From Ailurus styani (taxonomy: Eukaryota; Chordata; Mammalia; Carnivora; Ailuridae), in the NCBI GenBank assembly GCA_002007465.1, contig LNAC01000038.1, positions 6,186,280-6,250,279 on the forward strand: a stretch of DNA of 64,000 bases. The letters are read 5' to 3'. Of the stretch, positions 35,525-47,967 are shown in pieces. Below the pieces are notes generated by a model. The model had not been told where the DNA came from. It did no database searches and saw nothing but the letters and a program-made list of their open reading frames with translations. How positions within the stretch are numbered: the first letter of the stretch is position 1; the number at the start of each line of letters is the position of its first letter. A program made the position numbers and the translations under genes.

Positions 35525-37290
35525 TTTAAAAATGATTTTTATTGAAGTACAGTTGACATATGATGTTATATTAGCTTCAGGTGTACAATATAGTAATTCA
35601 ACAATTCTGTACATACTGATTGCTTACCATAATAAGTAGAGTCACTGTGTGTCACCATACAGCATTATTATAGTATTACTGACTGTATATTCCTCATGTT
35701 GTATTTTTCATCCAGTAACTTATTTATTTTTATTACTGGAAGTGTGTACCTCTTAATTCCCCTTCACCTATTTCATGCATCTCCCCAAATCTCCCCGCTC
35801 TGGCAGCCACCACTTTGTTCCCTGTATTTATGATCCTGTTCCTGATTTGATCATTTGTTTTTTAGGTTCCACATGTAAGTGAAGTCATGTGGTATTTGTC
35901 TTTCTCTATCTCACTTATTTCACTTAGCATAATACACTCTAGGTGCATCCATGTTGTTGCAAATGGCAAGATCTCTATTTGTTATTCTTGTGTATGTGAT
36001 AACACACACACACAAACACACACACACACACACACCCTTTATTCATTCACCTATCCATCCATTGATGGACCCTTAGGTTGCTTCCTTATGTTGGCTCTTG
36101 TAAATAACACTGCAGTAAACATAGGGATGCACATGTCTTTTCAAATTGGTGATTTTGTTTTCTTTTGGAAAATATCTAGTAGTGAAATTATTGCATTATA
36201 TGGTATTTCTATTTTTAATTTTTTGAGGAAATTCCATACTCTTCAACTGTGATTGCACAAATTTACATTCCCATCAGCAATGCATGAGGGTTCCATTTTC
36301 TACACATCCTCACCAATATTTGTTGTTTCTTATTTAGTTGTCACCATTCTAGCAGGTGTAAGTTGATATTGTGTTGTTGAGTTGCATTTCCCTGATGATT
36401 AGTGATGAAGAGCATCTTTTCATGTGTCTGTTGGCCATTTGTATGTCTTCATTAAAAAATGTCTATTTAGGTCCTCTGTCCATTTTTAATCATATTTGTT
36501 CTTTGTGTATGTTGAGTTGTATAAAATCTTAATATATTTTGGCTGTTAACTCTTTATCGAATATTATTTACAAATATCTTCTATTCACTGTGTTACCTTT
36601 TTCTTTTGTCAATGGTTTCCTCCACTGGAGAAAAAGCTTTTTATTTTGGCATAGTTCCAATAGTTAAGTTTTGCTTTTGTTTTCATTGCCTCAGAAGACA
36701 TATCTAGAAAAGTGTTACTTAGGCCAATGTCAAAGAGGTTTTTGACTATGTTTTCTTTAAGGAAATATTTATGGTTTCAGGTCTCACATGTAGGTCTTTA
36801 AGCCAGTTTGATTTTATTTTTGCATCTCGAATAAGAAAGTGGTCCAGGTCCATTCTTTTGCATGTAGCTGTCCACTTTCCCAACACCATGTATTGAAGAC
36901 TGTCTCTTCCCACTTTAAATCCTCACTTCCTTTGTCATAGATTGATTGTGTAAATGTGGGTTTATTTCTGGGCTCTGTATCCTACTCCCTTGATCTACAT
37001 ATCTATTTTTGTGCCAGTACCAGACTGTTTTGTTTACTGTAGCTTTGCAGTTTATCTTGAAATCCCTGCTTGTGCTGTCTACAGCTCTGTTCTTTTTCAA
37101 GACTGGTTGGCTATTTGGGGTCTTTTGTGATTCCATGCAAATTTTAGAATTATTTTTTCTAGTTCTGTTGAAAATACCATTTGTATTTTGATAGGGATTG
37201 CATTGAATCTGTAGATTGCTTTGTGTAGTATGAACAGTTTGACAGTATTCTTCTAATTTATGAGCATGGTATAGCTTTCAATAATGGACA
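35525..37290 (-). mobile_element. LINE-1 3' half (3' UTR plus ORF2 C-terminal part), 1.8 kb
   Basis: Antisense LINE-1 from the 3' terminus (GAAGTACAGTTGACATATGA) through the UTR and about 1.3 kb of ORF2. The minus frame at 36915-37136 keeps ORF2 words [10 protein letters not shown] and [11 protein letters not shown]. Many frameshifts and stops show it is long dead. It ends near GAGCATGGTATAGCTTTC at its 5'-truncated side. A (CA)n expansion sits inside at 36001-36036. Confidence 0.93.
36001..36036. repeat. (CA)n inside LINE-1
   Basis: About 17 CA units with one AAA interruption, at the LINE-1 position whose unexpanded form at 54.24 kb reads CATTGTATATACCACATC. Confidence 0.95.
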
Positions 37291-37390
37291 CATTTATTAT
37301 TCTGCAATGATAATGTTAATTTTATGGTTCATCACCCTCAAAATCCAATCAACAAGTAAATATAGGAAAATAAAGTACATATTTTTCTTT

Positions 37391-37588
37391 TTTTAAAAAA
37401 TTTTTAAACATTTTATTTATTTAGTTGACAGAAAGAGACAGCAAGGGAGGGAACACAAGCAGGGGGAGTGAGAGAGAGGCAGGCCTCCCACTGAGCAGGG
37501 AGCCCAACGTGGGGCTCCATCCCAGGACCCTGGGATCATGACCTGAACCAAAGACAGCAGCTTAATGACTGAACCACCCAGGTGCCCC
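37391..37588 (-). mobile_element. CAN-SINE, older subfamily
   Basis: Minus-strand copy with ACACAAGCAGGGGGAGTG and head complement CTTAATGACTGAACCACCC. Flanking CATATTTTTCTTTTTTT and CTATATTTTTTTT suggest a decayed target-site duplication. Confidence 0.92.
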
Positions 37589-37899
37589 TATATTTTTTTT
37601 ATTAAACCTAGATTAGAGAATTGAGCCAAGCAAGGAAGTATGATTTATAATATTAAAATATATTGAATTAGATTTAATAAGTTTAATTTTCTTTCAAATA
37701 ATTAATAAATTGATTTTTGAATGAAAATTAAAACAGAATTTTAAGAACAAGTTATGTTAGTGGATATATAATTTAATGATTTAAATGAGATCATTTCAAC
37801 GTGGGTACCTAAGAATTTTGTTTCCTATTTCAAGTTTATCCTAATGTCATTAAAGTTTAAGATACATTATGTGGTACATTACACAGATGTCCACAGATT

Positions 37900-38185
37900 C
37901 ATCCTACCTGCTATGTGTGCCCTTTGAAATATGACTTTGATGTTCTTACTATCTAGAAATAAGATTTATTTCTCTACTACCTTGAATTGTAGCTTACCTT
38001 ATGACTGCTTTTTGTTAGCAGAATGCCATAGGATTGATGTTCTGGGACTTTCGAAAATTGTCCTTAAGAAATCTTGCCTCTTTGGCTCTAATCCACTTGT
38101 TCCATAGCCCCTGAGAGGGCTATGAAAATGAGCCTCACGTAGTCTCTGTGAGGATGAAAGACCACATGCAGCAAGAGGCTCAGTA
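37900..38185. repeat. Candidate ancient interspersed repeat
   Basis: TATGACTGCTTTTTGTTAGC, AGAATGCCATAGGATTGATG, and GAGGATGAAAGACCACATGC with AGCA follow the word order of an old mammalian LTR-like repeat (...GAGAGACCACGTGGAGCAG). Diverged; family not named. Confidence 0.5.
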
Positions 38186-38195
38186 ACAACGTGCA

Positions 38196-38890
38196 TATAT
38201 TTATAATGGAGTGGTATTCAGTTATGAGAAATAAGGTAATTCTTCCATTAGTGACAACATAGATGCACTTAAAGGCATTATGCTAAGTGAAATGTCAAAG
38301 AAATATAAATATATGATATCATTTATATGTGGAATTGAAAAAAGGCAAACTCGTAGAGACGGAGAATCGAATGATGGTTGCCAGGAACTGGACAGGGTGG
38401 GGATGGGAAAATGTTGATCAAAGAGGACAAACTTCCAGTTGGAAGATGAGTAAGTTCTGGGGATTTAGTGCACAGCATTGTGATTATAGCTAAGAATAAT
38501 GTATTATGTACTTGAAAGTTGTTAAGAGAGTTAACCTTAAATGTTCTTACCACAAAAAAAGAAATACGGGGGCCTGGGTGGCTTAGTAGTTAAGCATCTG
38601 CCTTCGCTCAGGTCATGATCCCAGGGTCCTGGGATCAAGCCCTGCATCGGGCTCCCTCCTCCGAGGGAAGCCTGCTTCTTTCTCTCCCACTCACCCTGCT
38701 TGGGCTCCCTTTCTCACCCTCTCTCTCTCTCTGTCAAATAAATACATAAAATCTTTAATAAAAAAAGGTAATTATATGATGTGATAGGAGTGTTGCTAAC
38801 TCAATGTGTTAATCATTTTGTAATATGTAAGTGTATCAAATCAACATGTTGTAGACTTTAAACTTACATAATGTTTCATGTTGATTATAT
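38196..38890 (+). mobile_element. Old LINE-1 3' end, split by a SINE
   Basis: Sense-strand LINE-1: GAGTGGTATTCAGTTATGAG, GGCATTATGCTAAGTGAAAT, TCATTTATATGTGGAATTGA, GATGGTTGCCAGGAACTGG, ACAAACTTCCAGTTGGAAGA; after the SINE, GTTAATCATTTTGTAATATG and AACATGTTGTAGACTTTAAA. ORF2 end and 3' UTR are present without open frames. Confidence 0.88.
38567..38766 (+). mobile_element. CAN-SINE, older subfamily, inside LINE-1
   Basis: Head GGGGGCCTGGGTGGCTTAGT, AGTTAAGCATCTGCC, tail AATACATAAAATCTTTAAT. It interrupts the LINE-1 3' UTR, so it is the later of the two insertions. Confidence 0.92.
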
Positions 38891-39714
38891 GGCAGTAGAG
38901 CTAGGAAAAAAAAAGTCACTACTAAACACTAGACATATGAATGAAACCGTCTTATATGATACACCACAAGAAGTATCAGGCCAACACAAGAAGTATCTGA
39001 GTTGAGCACAGAGTAGCCAAATACCTGACTCACAGGGCTGTGAACAAATTAAGTACTGTTTTCAGTTTGGGGGCGGTGAGATACACAACACGTAACTCAC
39101 TTTGTTTTAGAGGTGAGTAAGGTTTTTGTCAAAATTACTTTTAAAAAGTTACTTTGTAGAAAACTTGAATAAATAATGAAAGGTGTAAAGGATTTAAGAT
39201 ACAAAGTTTCTTTTCTAAAGTTTAGAATTAGACATGAGGTTTTATAAAGCTACTTGTAAATTCTTATGATTTGCAGACAACTGTATATATATTTGGTGTG
39301 TTAGGTGAAATTGATACACTATTTTTATGCCTTATCATTATCTATTTAATATACTATAATAAATATTTAAATAGATTTTCCTCTCATCTACTCTTTCATT
39401 CATACATAATTATCAGTATATTTTCAACGATCCAGAATATGAGTTTACTGAGTAATGACTGGCAGGGCCTAAAATAAAACATTGGAAGAAAAAGAATGAC
39501 AGCTTTAAATGGTAGAAAAGAAGTGTGCAAATTAATTCCACAGACTGATGAACTTCATTAACATGTAGTTTCCTTTAAGTAGATATGCAAAAAGAAAGTT
39601 TATAGACAGGGTGGAGAATGTATAAGCAAATGTCTAAGATCCGTTCGGCTTTAAGAGTTAATTTGTGGTTTAAAATATCTAACTAATAAAAGTGATAGTT
39701 TCTAAGTTCTCACC
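38891..39714. other. AT-rich unique sequence
   Basis: Contains a two-fold ACACAAGAAGTATC word at about 38965-38997 within otherwise unrecognised sequence. Confidence 0.45.
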
Positions 39715-39742
39715 AAATCAAACTTTTTATTTTTTATTTTTA

Positions 39743-39936
39743 TTTTTTTAAGATTTTATTTATTTATTTGACACAGAGAGAGAGATTACAAGTAGGCAGA
39801 GAGGCAGGCAGAGAGAGAGGAGGAAGCAGGCTCCCTGCTGAGCAGAGAACCCAATGCGGGCCTCCATCCCAGGACGCTGAGATCATGACCTGAGCCGAAG
39901 GCAGAGGCTTTAACCCACTGAGCCACCCAGGCGCCC
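39743..39936 (-). mobile_element. CAN-SINE, young subfamily, 15-bp TSD
   Basis: Minus-strand copy ending GCCACCCAGGCGCCC. AAATCAAACTTTTTA at 39715-39729 is repeated at 39938-39952. The T-rich stretch between the left duplication and the SINE body is its lengthened tail. Confidence 0.96.
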
Positions 39937-40246
39937 TAAATCAAACTTTTTAAAAAGTATGGTCTGAACCACAAATGTTAGTATTAAGTAGAAAAATTTT
40001 AGTTGATAGGGCAGCTGATTATTTCGTACAATGGGAATAAATATATCTTTGTAATGTTCTATGAAGATAGCAAAAAAATTTTTTTTCTTAATATAAGGAG
40101 ATACTTACATATTTCAAACAATACTTCTCAAACCATGGATCAGGACATCACACTGATTTTACAACCAGATGTTAAAAAAAATAGAATAGAACAAAATAGA
40201 ATAAGCAGATTTTCATCAAACTGTTGCTCCACGTTTACTGCGTATG

Positions 40247-40248
<2 letters not shown>

Positions 40249-40282
<34 letters not shown>
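40249..40282. repeat. (TG)n microsatellite
   Basis: About 17 uninterrupted TG units followed by CG TG; not in a recognised element. Confidence 0.97.
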
Positions 40283-40286
<4 letters not shown>

Positions 40287-40833
40287 CTTTTGCAAAAGAT
40301 TTTAAAATAAAATGTCTTTCCTACTGATTCGGGTGCATGTTTTCTCATGCCTATGAAACCAACATGAAAATGATTTTTATATTTGGGCAAATAGAAAATT
40401 ACAAAGGACTCTAATAGTAAAATTTGTACAAACTATGTTTTCTGAAAATGAGATTGGAAAGTAATAATAAAAGTGTAATCCCAACCTTGTATTTATCCAC
40501 AAACAAATGCTTTTACAAACTAATCCAATGATTTCTAAATTTGAAAACTAACCTCTTAGAAGTGAATAAGGGAAAAATAACTGTTAAGTTCACAAAATTG
40601 AAATTCCTATTAAAATATGTAGGATATTGCTAAAGTGCAAATCAGACAAAATAAATAGCATACACTATTTGTCATAAAATACAAAAAATGAAAAATTAAG
40701 TGAAGTATTTAACTCAAGTAGTTAAAAAATAGCAACTCAAGGAAAATGTGTGAAGTAGTTAATGAAGCAAAAAATGGATATTTAAGTGCAAAAAATGAAA
40801 GAACTGATTCATTATGGAAAAAAGAAACTTTAA
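40283..40833. other. AT-rich unique sequence
   Basis: Nothing recognised. Confidence 0.5.
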
Positions 40834-40849
40834 AAATTTCCTGAAGTCA

Positions 40850-41074
40850 GGGGCGCCTGGGTGACTCAGTTGTTAAGCATCTGCCTTCGGCTCGGGTCGA
40901 TTCCAGGGTACTGGGATCGAGCCCCACATCTGGCTCCCTGCTCAGCGGGAAGCCTCCCTCTCCCACTCCCCCTGCTGGTGTTCCCTCTCTCACTGTGTCT
41001 CTCTCTGTCAAATAAATAAATAAAATCTATAAAAAAAACCCCAAACACATAAATAAATAAATAAATAAATAAAT
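40850..41074 (+). mobile_element. CAN-SINE, older subfamily, with (AAAT)n tail
   Basis: Head GGGGCGCCTGGGTGACTCAG, TTGTTAAGCATCTGCC, a short middle, then AATAAATAAATAAAATCTAT, and a further CCCCAAACACATAAATAAAT stretch whose AAAT repeat fills 41050-41074. Flanks AAATTTCCTGAAGTCA (40834-40849) and AAATATTTCCTAAAATCA (from 41071) look like a diverged target-site duplication. Confidence 0.9.
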
Positions 41075-41089
41075 ATTTCCTAAAATCAA

Positions 41090-42590
41090 TCAACAAATGG
41101 GTATCTTAAGAAATCACTAGGTATCCAGTGCAGTACTTCCGATCCTTTAGAATGAGAATAATGAAAATAATGATTCACTACACTTACACAAAAATTAAAC
41201 GTGGACACATTATCTGATTTCATTCTCAAAGTGACATTTTAGGAAGGCTAATCAGGCATTCCTATCTCCAATTTAGAATGAAGAAAACAAGAAAGTAGTC
41301 TTCAGAGATGTTAGGTGTTATCAAGGAATCTATTAAACTTCTAATAATTACTAGCAACATGAAGAAAAATCATGTTTAGTTTTAAATATTTTCTTTCTAA
41401 AATTTCCATACAATGAAATAATCATCGCAATCATAATAAGCTTGTCTGCCAATTTTAAATTCTTAGTCCATCCCCTTTGTTTATAGTAAAAGTATTAATT
41501 ATTTGGAACAACTTCAAGATGTTATGTTTATAAAACAAATATAAAATCAATCATTTAACATTGTATGAGTCTTTTCGCTATTAGTGTCTTTTTTATTGTA
41601 CTTTAAAAACTTTTATGAGTAAACATACTAAAATATCATTGAAAGCACTTTGATTTTAGATGAGGAATTGAAATAGTATTTCAATTATAAAAATACTAAC
41701 TTATACATACTACCGTTATAAGTTACAAAAGCACTTACTGGTGTTATCACTTTTATTCTTCCATATGACTTCTGTGAGAGTGATATTTTCATTTTAATAT
41801 AAAGTTATAAATATTCAGAAAGATTAACTTTTTTACAAGATCATGAAGTCCAAAACTTCAAGGGTCAGAACTCAAAACACAAGACCTCTAAGTACTATCT
41901 CCAAATACAACAACTACAGGACATGAATTCTTTACTGCATTAATAAGTACAGGAATCCTGTTGTATTATTTTATACCTAATATCTTTGAAAGTATCTGAA
42001 AATATATATAGTTGTGGCATGATAATATTTAAGTAACTGAGCCTGGAATTACTATTTAAAAACAAAGTGTCAGAATTTTCTGAACTTATTAGTATGTTTG
42101 AACTTTCCTTATTTAAAAAGGAGTTGATGAGAATGGTATTTTAATTGTAGATTTATTGCTTGTTCTACAAAAAGCTTTAGTTCAAATCCATTTTAGGACT
42201 ACTCATAAATGTAATTATAATCACTGATGGATCAATATTTAAATTCATCATTACTAAAGACACAGAGCCAAATTTCCTAATTTGCTTGAATGTTGAATTC
42301 CTATATTAGAAAAGTAAAACTGAATTTTAGTATTGTTACTCTCATAGTAAATTACTAAATAGTTATATTTTTAATCTTTTATTTTTCTTCAGTGTTGTTA
42401 TGCGATTTTAATTGCATTCTTGATGTCTTGGTAACATAATAATCATGCCTACTGGGGAAACAAACTGAAATCTAAAATATATTGAATATTTTCTCATGAA
42501 AATCAATGACCTATAATTTCTTCCTTTTGAAAACTAGTTTCCTTTTATCTAAAATCAGTAGTTTCTGGACTTTCTGAAATGAAAAACTCT
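41090..42590. other. AT-rich unique sequence, 1.5 kb
   Basis: No gene or repeat recognised. Confidence 0.5.
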
Positions 42591-42805
42591 TGGAGCTCCT
42601 GGGTGGCTCAGTTGGTTAAGCATCTGCCCTTGGCTCAGGTCGTGATCCCAGGGTCCTGAGATTGAGCCCCACATAGGGCTCCCTGCTCAGCAGGGAGTCT
42701 GCTGCTCCCTCTCCCTTTGCCCCTGCCCCCTGCTTGTGCTCTCTCATGCTCTCTCTCTTTCCCAAATAAATAGATAAGTAAACAAATAAATAAATTCTTA
42801 AAAAA
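42591..42805 (+). mobile_element. CAN-SINE, older subfamily
   Basis: Head GGAGCTCCTGGGTGGCTCAG, TTGGTTAAGCATCTGCCC, middle TCCCTCTCCCTTTGCCCC, tail AAATAAATAAATTCTT. Confidence 0.93.
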
Positions 42806-42929
42806 ATAAAATGAAATGAAGATCTTTTTATTAATTTTATCAGAAAACTCAGAATTGAATTTTGGTATGTATTATGAAAGATTTGATTTTCTGTATTTTA
42901 TTAGTTAAAATACATATATTTTCTAAGTA

Positions 42930-43115
42930 AGTTTTAAAGATTTTACTTATTTATTTGAGAGGAAGAGCTAGAGAGGAAACACAAGCAGGGGGAGTGGGAC
43001 AGAGAGAGGGAGAAGCAGGCCTGTGATCCTGGAAACATGGGACCATGGTCCTGGGACCTGGGACCATGACCTGAGCCGAAGGAAGACACCCAATGACAAA
43101 ACCACCAAGGCGCCC
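42930..43115 (-). mobile_element. CAN-SINE, older subfamily, internally rearranged
   Basis: Minus-strand copy with GGAAACACAAGCAGGGGGAG and a damaged head complement. The GGGACCATGGTCCTGGGACC part contains a small duplication, and the usual GAGCAGGGAGCCCG block is missing. Flanks TCTAAGTAAGTTTT and TCTAATTAAGTGTT may be the target-site duplication. Confidence 0.85.
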
Positions 43116-43134
43116 TCTAATTAAGTGTTAGAGT

Positions 43135-43685
43135 AGATCAGTATCTGATAGATAAAGGTAGTATATATTCAGTCAAAATCAAATTTATTTAACATCTTTT
43201 TTCCTTGTGGAACATTATCTTAGATAAAAGTATGATTTTCATAAAATTTTATCTTTCCTTCCTCCAGTATTACTTTATAAGATCGAAATTCTCAACTTTC
43301 AAAATTAAGTAGCTTTATGATAGAACTGATATGAATATATAACAAACACCCAGATCCAAGGAAGACTTTGTGTAGCTAGGTTCTAAATTTCAACTGTTGA
43401 AAAAAAAAAACAAAACAAAAAACAAACACAAAAACTATTGTTAAACAGTGTCCTCCCTAAGTTAGTTTGCTAATAGCTAGAAAACACTGGAACAGAGTTT
43501 TAAGCATTTGAAGTATTTATACTAATGGACACAATTTTATGATCATTTCAATGAAAAACGTTTGAAGATACGGTAGAGATATTTCTCTTTCCACAGAGCC
43601 GTTCTTTGTTGTCAGTTAGAATGGACCCATATAAGAAGACAAGTGAGTGCAAAATACTCAACAAGAATCTAAAAGTCAAAATATT
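43135..43685. other. Unique sequence
   Basis: Only an A-rich run at 43400-43435 stands out. Confidence 0.45.
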
Positions 43686-43707
43686 TTAAGAAAAACTCAA
43701 ATATAAC

Positions 43708-43903
43708 GGGGCGCTTGGGTGGCTCAGTGGGTTAAAGCCTCTGCCTTCAGCTCAGGTCATGATCTCAGGGTCCTGGGATCGAGCCCTGCATCTGGCTGCC
43801 TGCTCAGCAAGGAGCCTGCTTCCTCCTCTCTCTCTGCCTCCCTCTCTGCCTGCTTGTGATCTCTCTCTCTCTGTCAAATAAATAAAATCTTAAAAAAAAA
43901 AAA
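43708..43903 (+). mobile_element. CAN-SINE, young subfamily, perfect 20-bp TSD
   Basis: Full-length plus-strand copy. AAGAAAAACTCAAATATAAC at 43688-43707 is repeated exactly at 43904-43923. One of the two longest intact duplications in the window. Confidence 0.98.
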
Positions 43904-44238
43904 AAGAAAAACTCAAATATAACAGATCTAAAATTTGCTGAATCTACAGATATTTTCTTTCAGGTAAAGAAAAATTTATTTCACATTGAAGAGTATTGTT
44001 GTAAACCTTGTGAGATCTATCCTTCTTTGTTGAAAATCATGTTAAATTCATTACTTTCCTTTGGAGCACGGTTGCGTAGTCAATGTTCCTTGCCTTAGAG
44101 TTTTCAAGAATCAATTATATTCTGTATTCTATAGCTTTTATTTTTCAAAGGAAAACATATAAGGGTGTATGTATATGTTTGTATTTGTATGTGTGCATAT
44201 ATATATAATAATGGTTATAGTCAAATATTTCTGATTTT

Positions 44239-44417
44239 CTTTTTTTTTAATTTGTTTGACAGACAGAGAGCACAAGCAGGGGGAGGGGCAGACAGAGAGG
44301 GAAAAGAAGGCCCCCCGCTCAGCAGGTAGCCTGATGTGGGGCTCAATCCCAGGACCATGAGATCATGACCTAAGCCAAAGGCAGATACCCAGTTGACTAA
44401 GCCACCAAGGCACCCCC
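44239..44417 (-). mobile_element. CAN-SINE, older subfamily
   Basis: Minus-strand copy with CACAAGCAGGGGGAGGGG and head complement AGCCACCAAGGCACCCC. The right flank continues with extra C and CTTTGCTTTTCTT, which resembles the left T-rich flank. Confidence 0.9.
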
Positions 44418-44429
44418 CCACTTTGCTTT

Positions 44430-44979
44430 TCTTAACCAAAAGCTTCGATGTTCACCAGACATCCTGAACATTCTCAGATATCTAGGAATAGCTATGCAAT
44501 AATACTGTGTATATACTCTTCAACTCTATGTCTGGATTAATTTAATAATAATTTAATAATAATTTTAATTACTATGAAATATTTTTGATGAGAATAAGTG
44601 TAATACAGTGTGAGTTAATAGACTTCCATAGGAGTGAAAATTATGCTTCTTAGAAATAAAATGCTTTTTAACTTTCAACATTTAAATATTGGGGCTAATT
44701 CATTATATTTACAAAGAGAATCCTTTTATCTTTTCTGAACAACATAAGATAGTAATAGTGCTCATATGTCAACTAATCTATGGAACCTCAAACACTGTAG
44801 TGGCAAAGTTATGGATATCCAAATAACAAAACATTTAACAACTAAAGTATCCACTAATTTCCTTAAAATATCCTCATATTTTATATAAAATAGTCTTCAA
44901 ATAAAAATGCAAATGGATTTAATACCAGATGACTAAATTATTAACACAGAATTACAGAAATGTGTTTGTTCACACCATT
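44430..44979. other. AT-rich unique sequence
   Basis: No feature recognised apart from a repeated TTTAATAATAATTT word near 44540. Confidence 0.5.
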
Positions 44980-45000
44980 GATTTAATCATAATAAGTTCC

Positions 45001-45202
45001 AGGGTGCCTGGGTGGCTCAGTGGGTTAAGCCTCTGCCTTCAATTCAGGTCATGATCTCAGGGTCCTGGGACCGAGCCCCACATCAGGCTCTCTGCTCAGC
45101 AAAGAGGCTGCTTCCCCTTCTCTCTCTGCCTGCTTCTCTGCCTACCTGTGATCTCTCTCTCTGTCAAATAAATAAATAAATAAATAATCTTAAAAAAAAT
45201 AC
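45001..45202 (+). mobile_element. CAN-SINE, young-type, perfect 21-bp TSD
   Basis: Full-length copy, AGGGTGCCTGGGTGG to TAAATAATCTTAAAAAAAA. The 21 bases at 44980-45000 (GATTTAATCAT...GTTCC) recur exactly at 45203-45223. The intact duplication argues for a fairly recent insertion. Confidence 0.98.
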
Positions 45203-45223
45203 GATTTAATCATAATAAGTTCC

Positions 45224-46280
45224 TACCAATATTTGATCAACAGGATGGGTTGGCAGAGCAAAGACAAACATCTCTGACTCCATTCTTTCCATTTTTATTA
45301 TTATAACTGGATATTCTGAGCTTCTTGTTTAGCTGTTTACAAAAGTTAGTGGTTAAAATGTGGCACTGCATGAAAGTCCTGTAAACTAACAAATAATGTT
45401 CCTGGAACATAGCCTCTAAAGGAGAAAGAAATCAGCATCCTGTGTCTCCTCTCGTGGTGTGTACTAAAGCTAATGGAGGGTGAAATTTGTTTCTTTAGAT
45501 AATTTTCAGTGAGCTGATTACCATCATCAATTTTATCTTCATGATTCTAATTTTTATTTCCTGTTCTTTTTTTATTCCCTTCCATTTGTCACTGTAGTGT
45601 CTCAGTCACATAATACTCCATATCAAAGGGAACCGGAAAGTGGAATTGAAATTATGAATATCTTAAAGTAATGCAAAACTGCTGATTTTTTCCATTTTTT
45701 AAAAGGTGGTTCGAAGATAAACTACTCATTTTGAAAGCCACAGTTATTTATAGTTTACTCTTACAAAGTTAATATAGAGGAAAATGGTGACAATTAAAGC
45801 CTAAATGAATCATATTTTGTTTAATAGTGGTTTTTTAAAAAACTTGAAGCAAGTTTTAGCAAGTTCCCTGAAGTTATCCTTCTTACAGAATATTCATCAG
45901 TATTAATTTTAATAGTAGGAGATCTCTTTGAGAGTATTGACTTATAAACCTATTGAAAGGAGACAGAGAGGAGCATCGACAGTCTGTGGCTGGGTAAGTG
46001 CTTCAAAATGGAAAGAAACTATTTAGCAGATACAAAACAAAGAATTTAATGGCACAAAGTACTAACAATAACATGTTTGAATGCAATTTTGCTGCTTAAT
46101 AATGCTCAGCTGGATTTCTCTCTTATTCTAACGATGAAAATACTTCTCAGTCTTTATTAAATTTTTCTCCATCAATACCAATTTCCATGACATTGATTAT
46201 CACATAGCTGTCACTTTAGCATATGTCTTGAAAGAATGAGTAAGTGAAAGTGAATGAGAAATGGGAAGAAAAAAATTAAA
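45224..46280. other. Unique sequence
   Basis: No gene or repeat recognised. 45400-45500 is more balanced in composition than its surroundings. Confidence 0.45.
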
Positions 46281-46284
46281 AGCT

Positions 46285-46490
46285 TATTCAGTGCCCACTC
46301 ATTAATGTGCCAGATATTATTCTAAATATCTTATATATAATCTTATTTATATTTTCTCATTTAATCTTCATGAAGTTTCCTAATGAGTTTCGTGCTATGA
46401 TTATTCTCATGTTACTATTGAGGATAGTGTAGATGGAGAACTTAACTCCCTTGGAATCACAGAGGAAGTAAGCAGCAGAGTGTTTACACT
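46285..46490 (-). mobile_element. MIR element
   Basis: Antisense MIR: TTCAGTGCCCACTCATTAAT, GTGCCAGATATTATTCTAAA, TCTCATTTAATCTTCATGAA, TATTCTCATGTTACTATTGA, AACTTAACTCCCTTGGAATC and a CACAGAGGAAGTAAGCAGCA end. Confidence 0.82.
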
Positions 46491-46519
46491 TTTAACAATC
46501 ATTCAATGATGTGTTACTT

Positions 46520-46610
46520 CAATTTTTTTAACCCCAGTATAGTTAACATACAGTATGTTCTATTAGTTTCAGGGGTACAGTATAGCGAGTCACCACTTCC
46601 ATACTCAATA
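46520..46610 (-). mobile_element. LINE-1 3' end scrap
   Basis: TATAGTTAACATACAGTATG, TTAGTTTCAGGGGTACAGTA and GAGTCACCACTTCCATACTC match the antisense LINE-1 terminus; about 90 bases only. Confidence 0.8.
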
Positions 46611-47967
46611 ATGCATTATTAAAATTAAGGACTTTGGAAACTCAGATTGGAATTGGAAATATGTTGATCTTTTATTTATTCCTGACAGGCAAATCTAAAA
46701 AGACATTTTTATCAAAGCATTTAAGAATTCTATTTCACATATTCACAGAACTGAAAATACAAATATTTTCTTCTTCACATTAGATTAAGATAGCGTATGA
46801 TTTGTTCTCATAGTCCCAGAGTGGGGTTATCAGTTACAGCTACTAGATGCTAGAGAATATTTTACTACCCTAAAAGAAGATTACTGACTTTGGTTCTAAC
46901 CATAGTACAAAATAATACAATTGAGACCCTTTAGTAATATTTGTCTATGGTCGTATTCCAAAAATTTTCTAATACATGAATATTAAAATGTGGCTAGGCA
47001 GGTTTGTTTTCTCAGGAGAAGAAAATCGTCTCCATTTCAAAAGAAGTCATAAAATACAGTGCATGAGTTTTATGTCAAATTTTAAAATACACCTAGTAAA
47101 TAATAAAAATTGTGCTGGGGATATTTTGTTGTTAACCTAGAGTTGCACTTTCCGTGAAGTGCATTTCTGAGATGCAAAATGAGCATTCCACAAGCTCCAA
47201 TGGATTTCCAAACATTGAAAATTCACTTTAGTTTTAGTAATACTAAAGAATAAATGGCTTATATCACTTATTCATGGCGCTTATGGAATTGTGATACACC
47301 GAGTTATACAGAAATATGAAATTTAGAATAGGTACCATTTATAATTCATGAAATGTATTGGTCACTTCAAATTAATTCCAAAATCATCTGTATTTTTATG
47401 GATTCTATTAAAGTCCAAAGACTTAGAAAACAAAATATTTTACTAGACCTGCAATAAATAAGTTTATTCAATATAACTTTTTTGATTTACCGCTGGTAGT
47501 AGTGTGCTACTAAATTATATACTCTTTCACAAGAAAGCAAAAGCAGAAACTCTGATCTTTACCAATTTACATGATTTAAATAATCCCATCGTGGATTTCA
47601 AGCTATTATCATCACATCACTGCAAGTGGAGTCATGAAGAGATATGCAGAATCACTTTTCTCTTGGCCCTGTTTGGATTGTCTCAAGCACACTGCTGGTA
47701 ATGACCATGCAATTGTATGAGACACAATGAATGAGACACATGAAAACCATCGTGGACTCTACTCCCAGAGAGAATGAAAAAGGCTCCATTTTTCTGAACA
47801 AGGAATTGTGGGTAACTACTGCCTAACATTTATCTTGATAAATAATCTTTATTTAGTTATCATAGTGATTCAATTGGAGATTATTTCCATCTAATTATTC
47901 ACCAACACACACAGATGTTCTCCATGTGGTCCATACTTGAAGACATAAATACTTTCATATCATCTGC
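46611..47967. other. Unique sequence, 1.36 kb
   Basis: No gene or repeat recognised. The 65-codon frame at 47504-47701 (+) has a more protein-like composition than most here but no domain I recognise. Confidence 0.45.
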
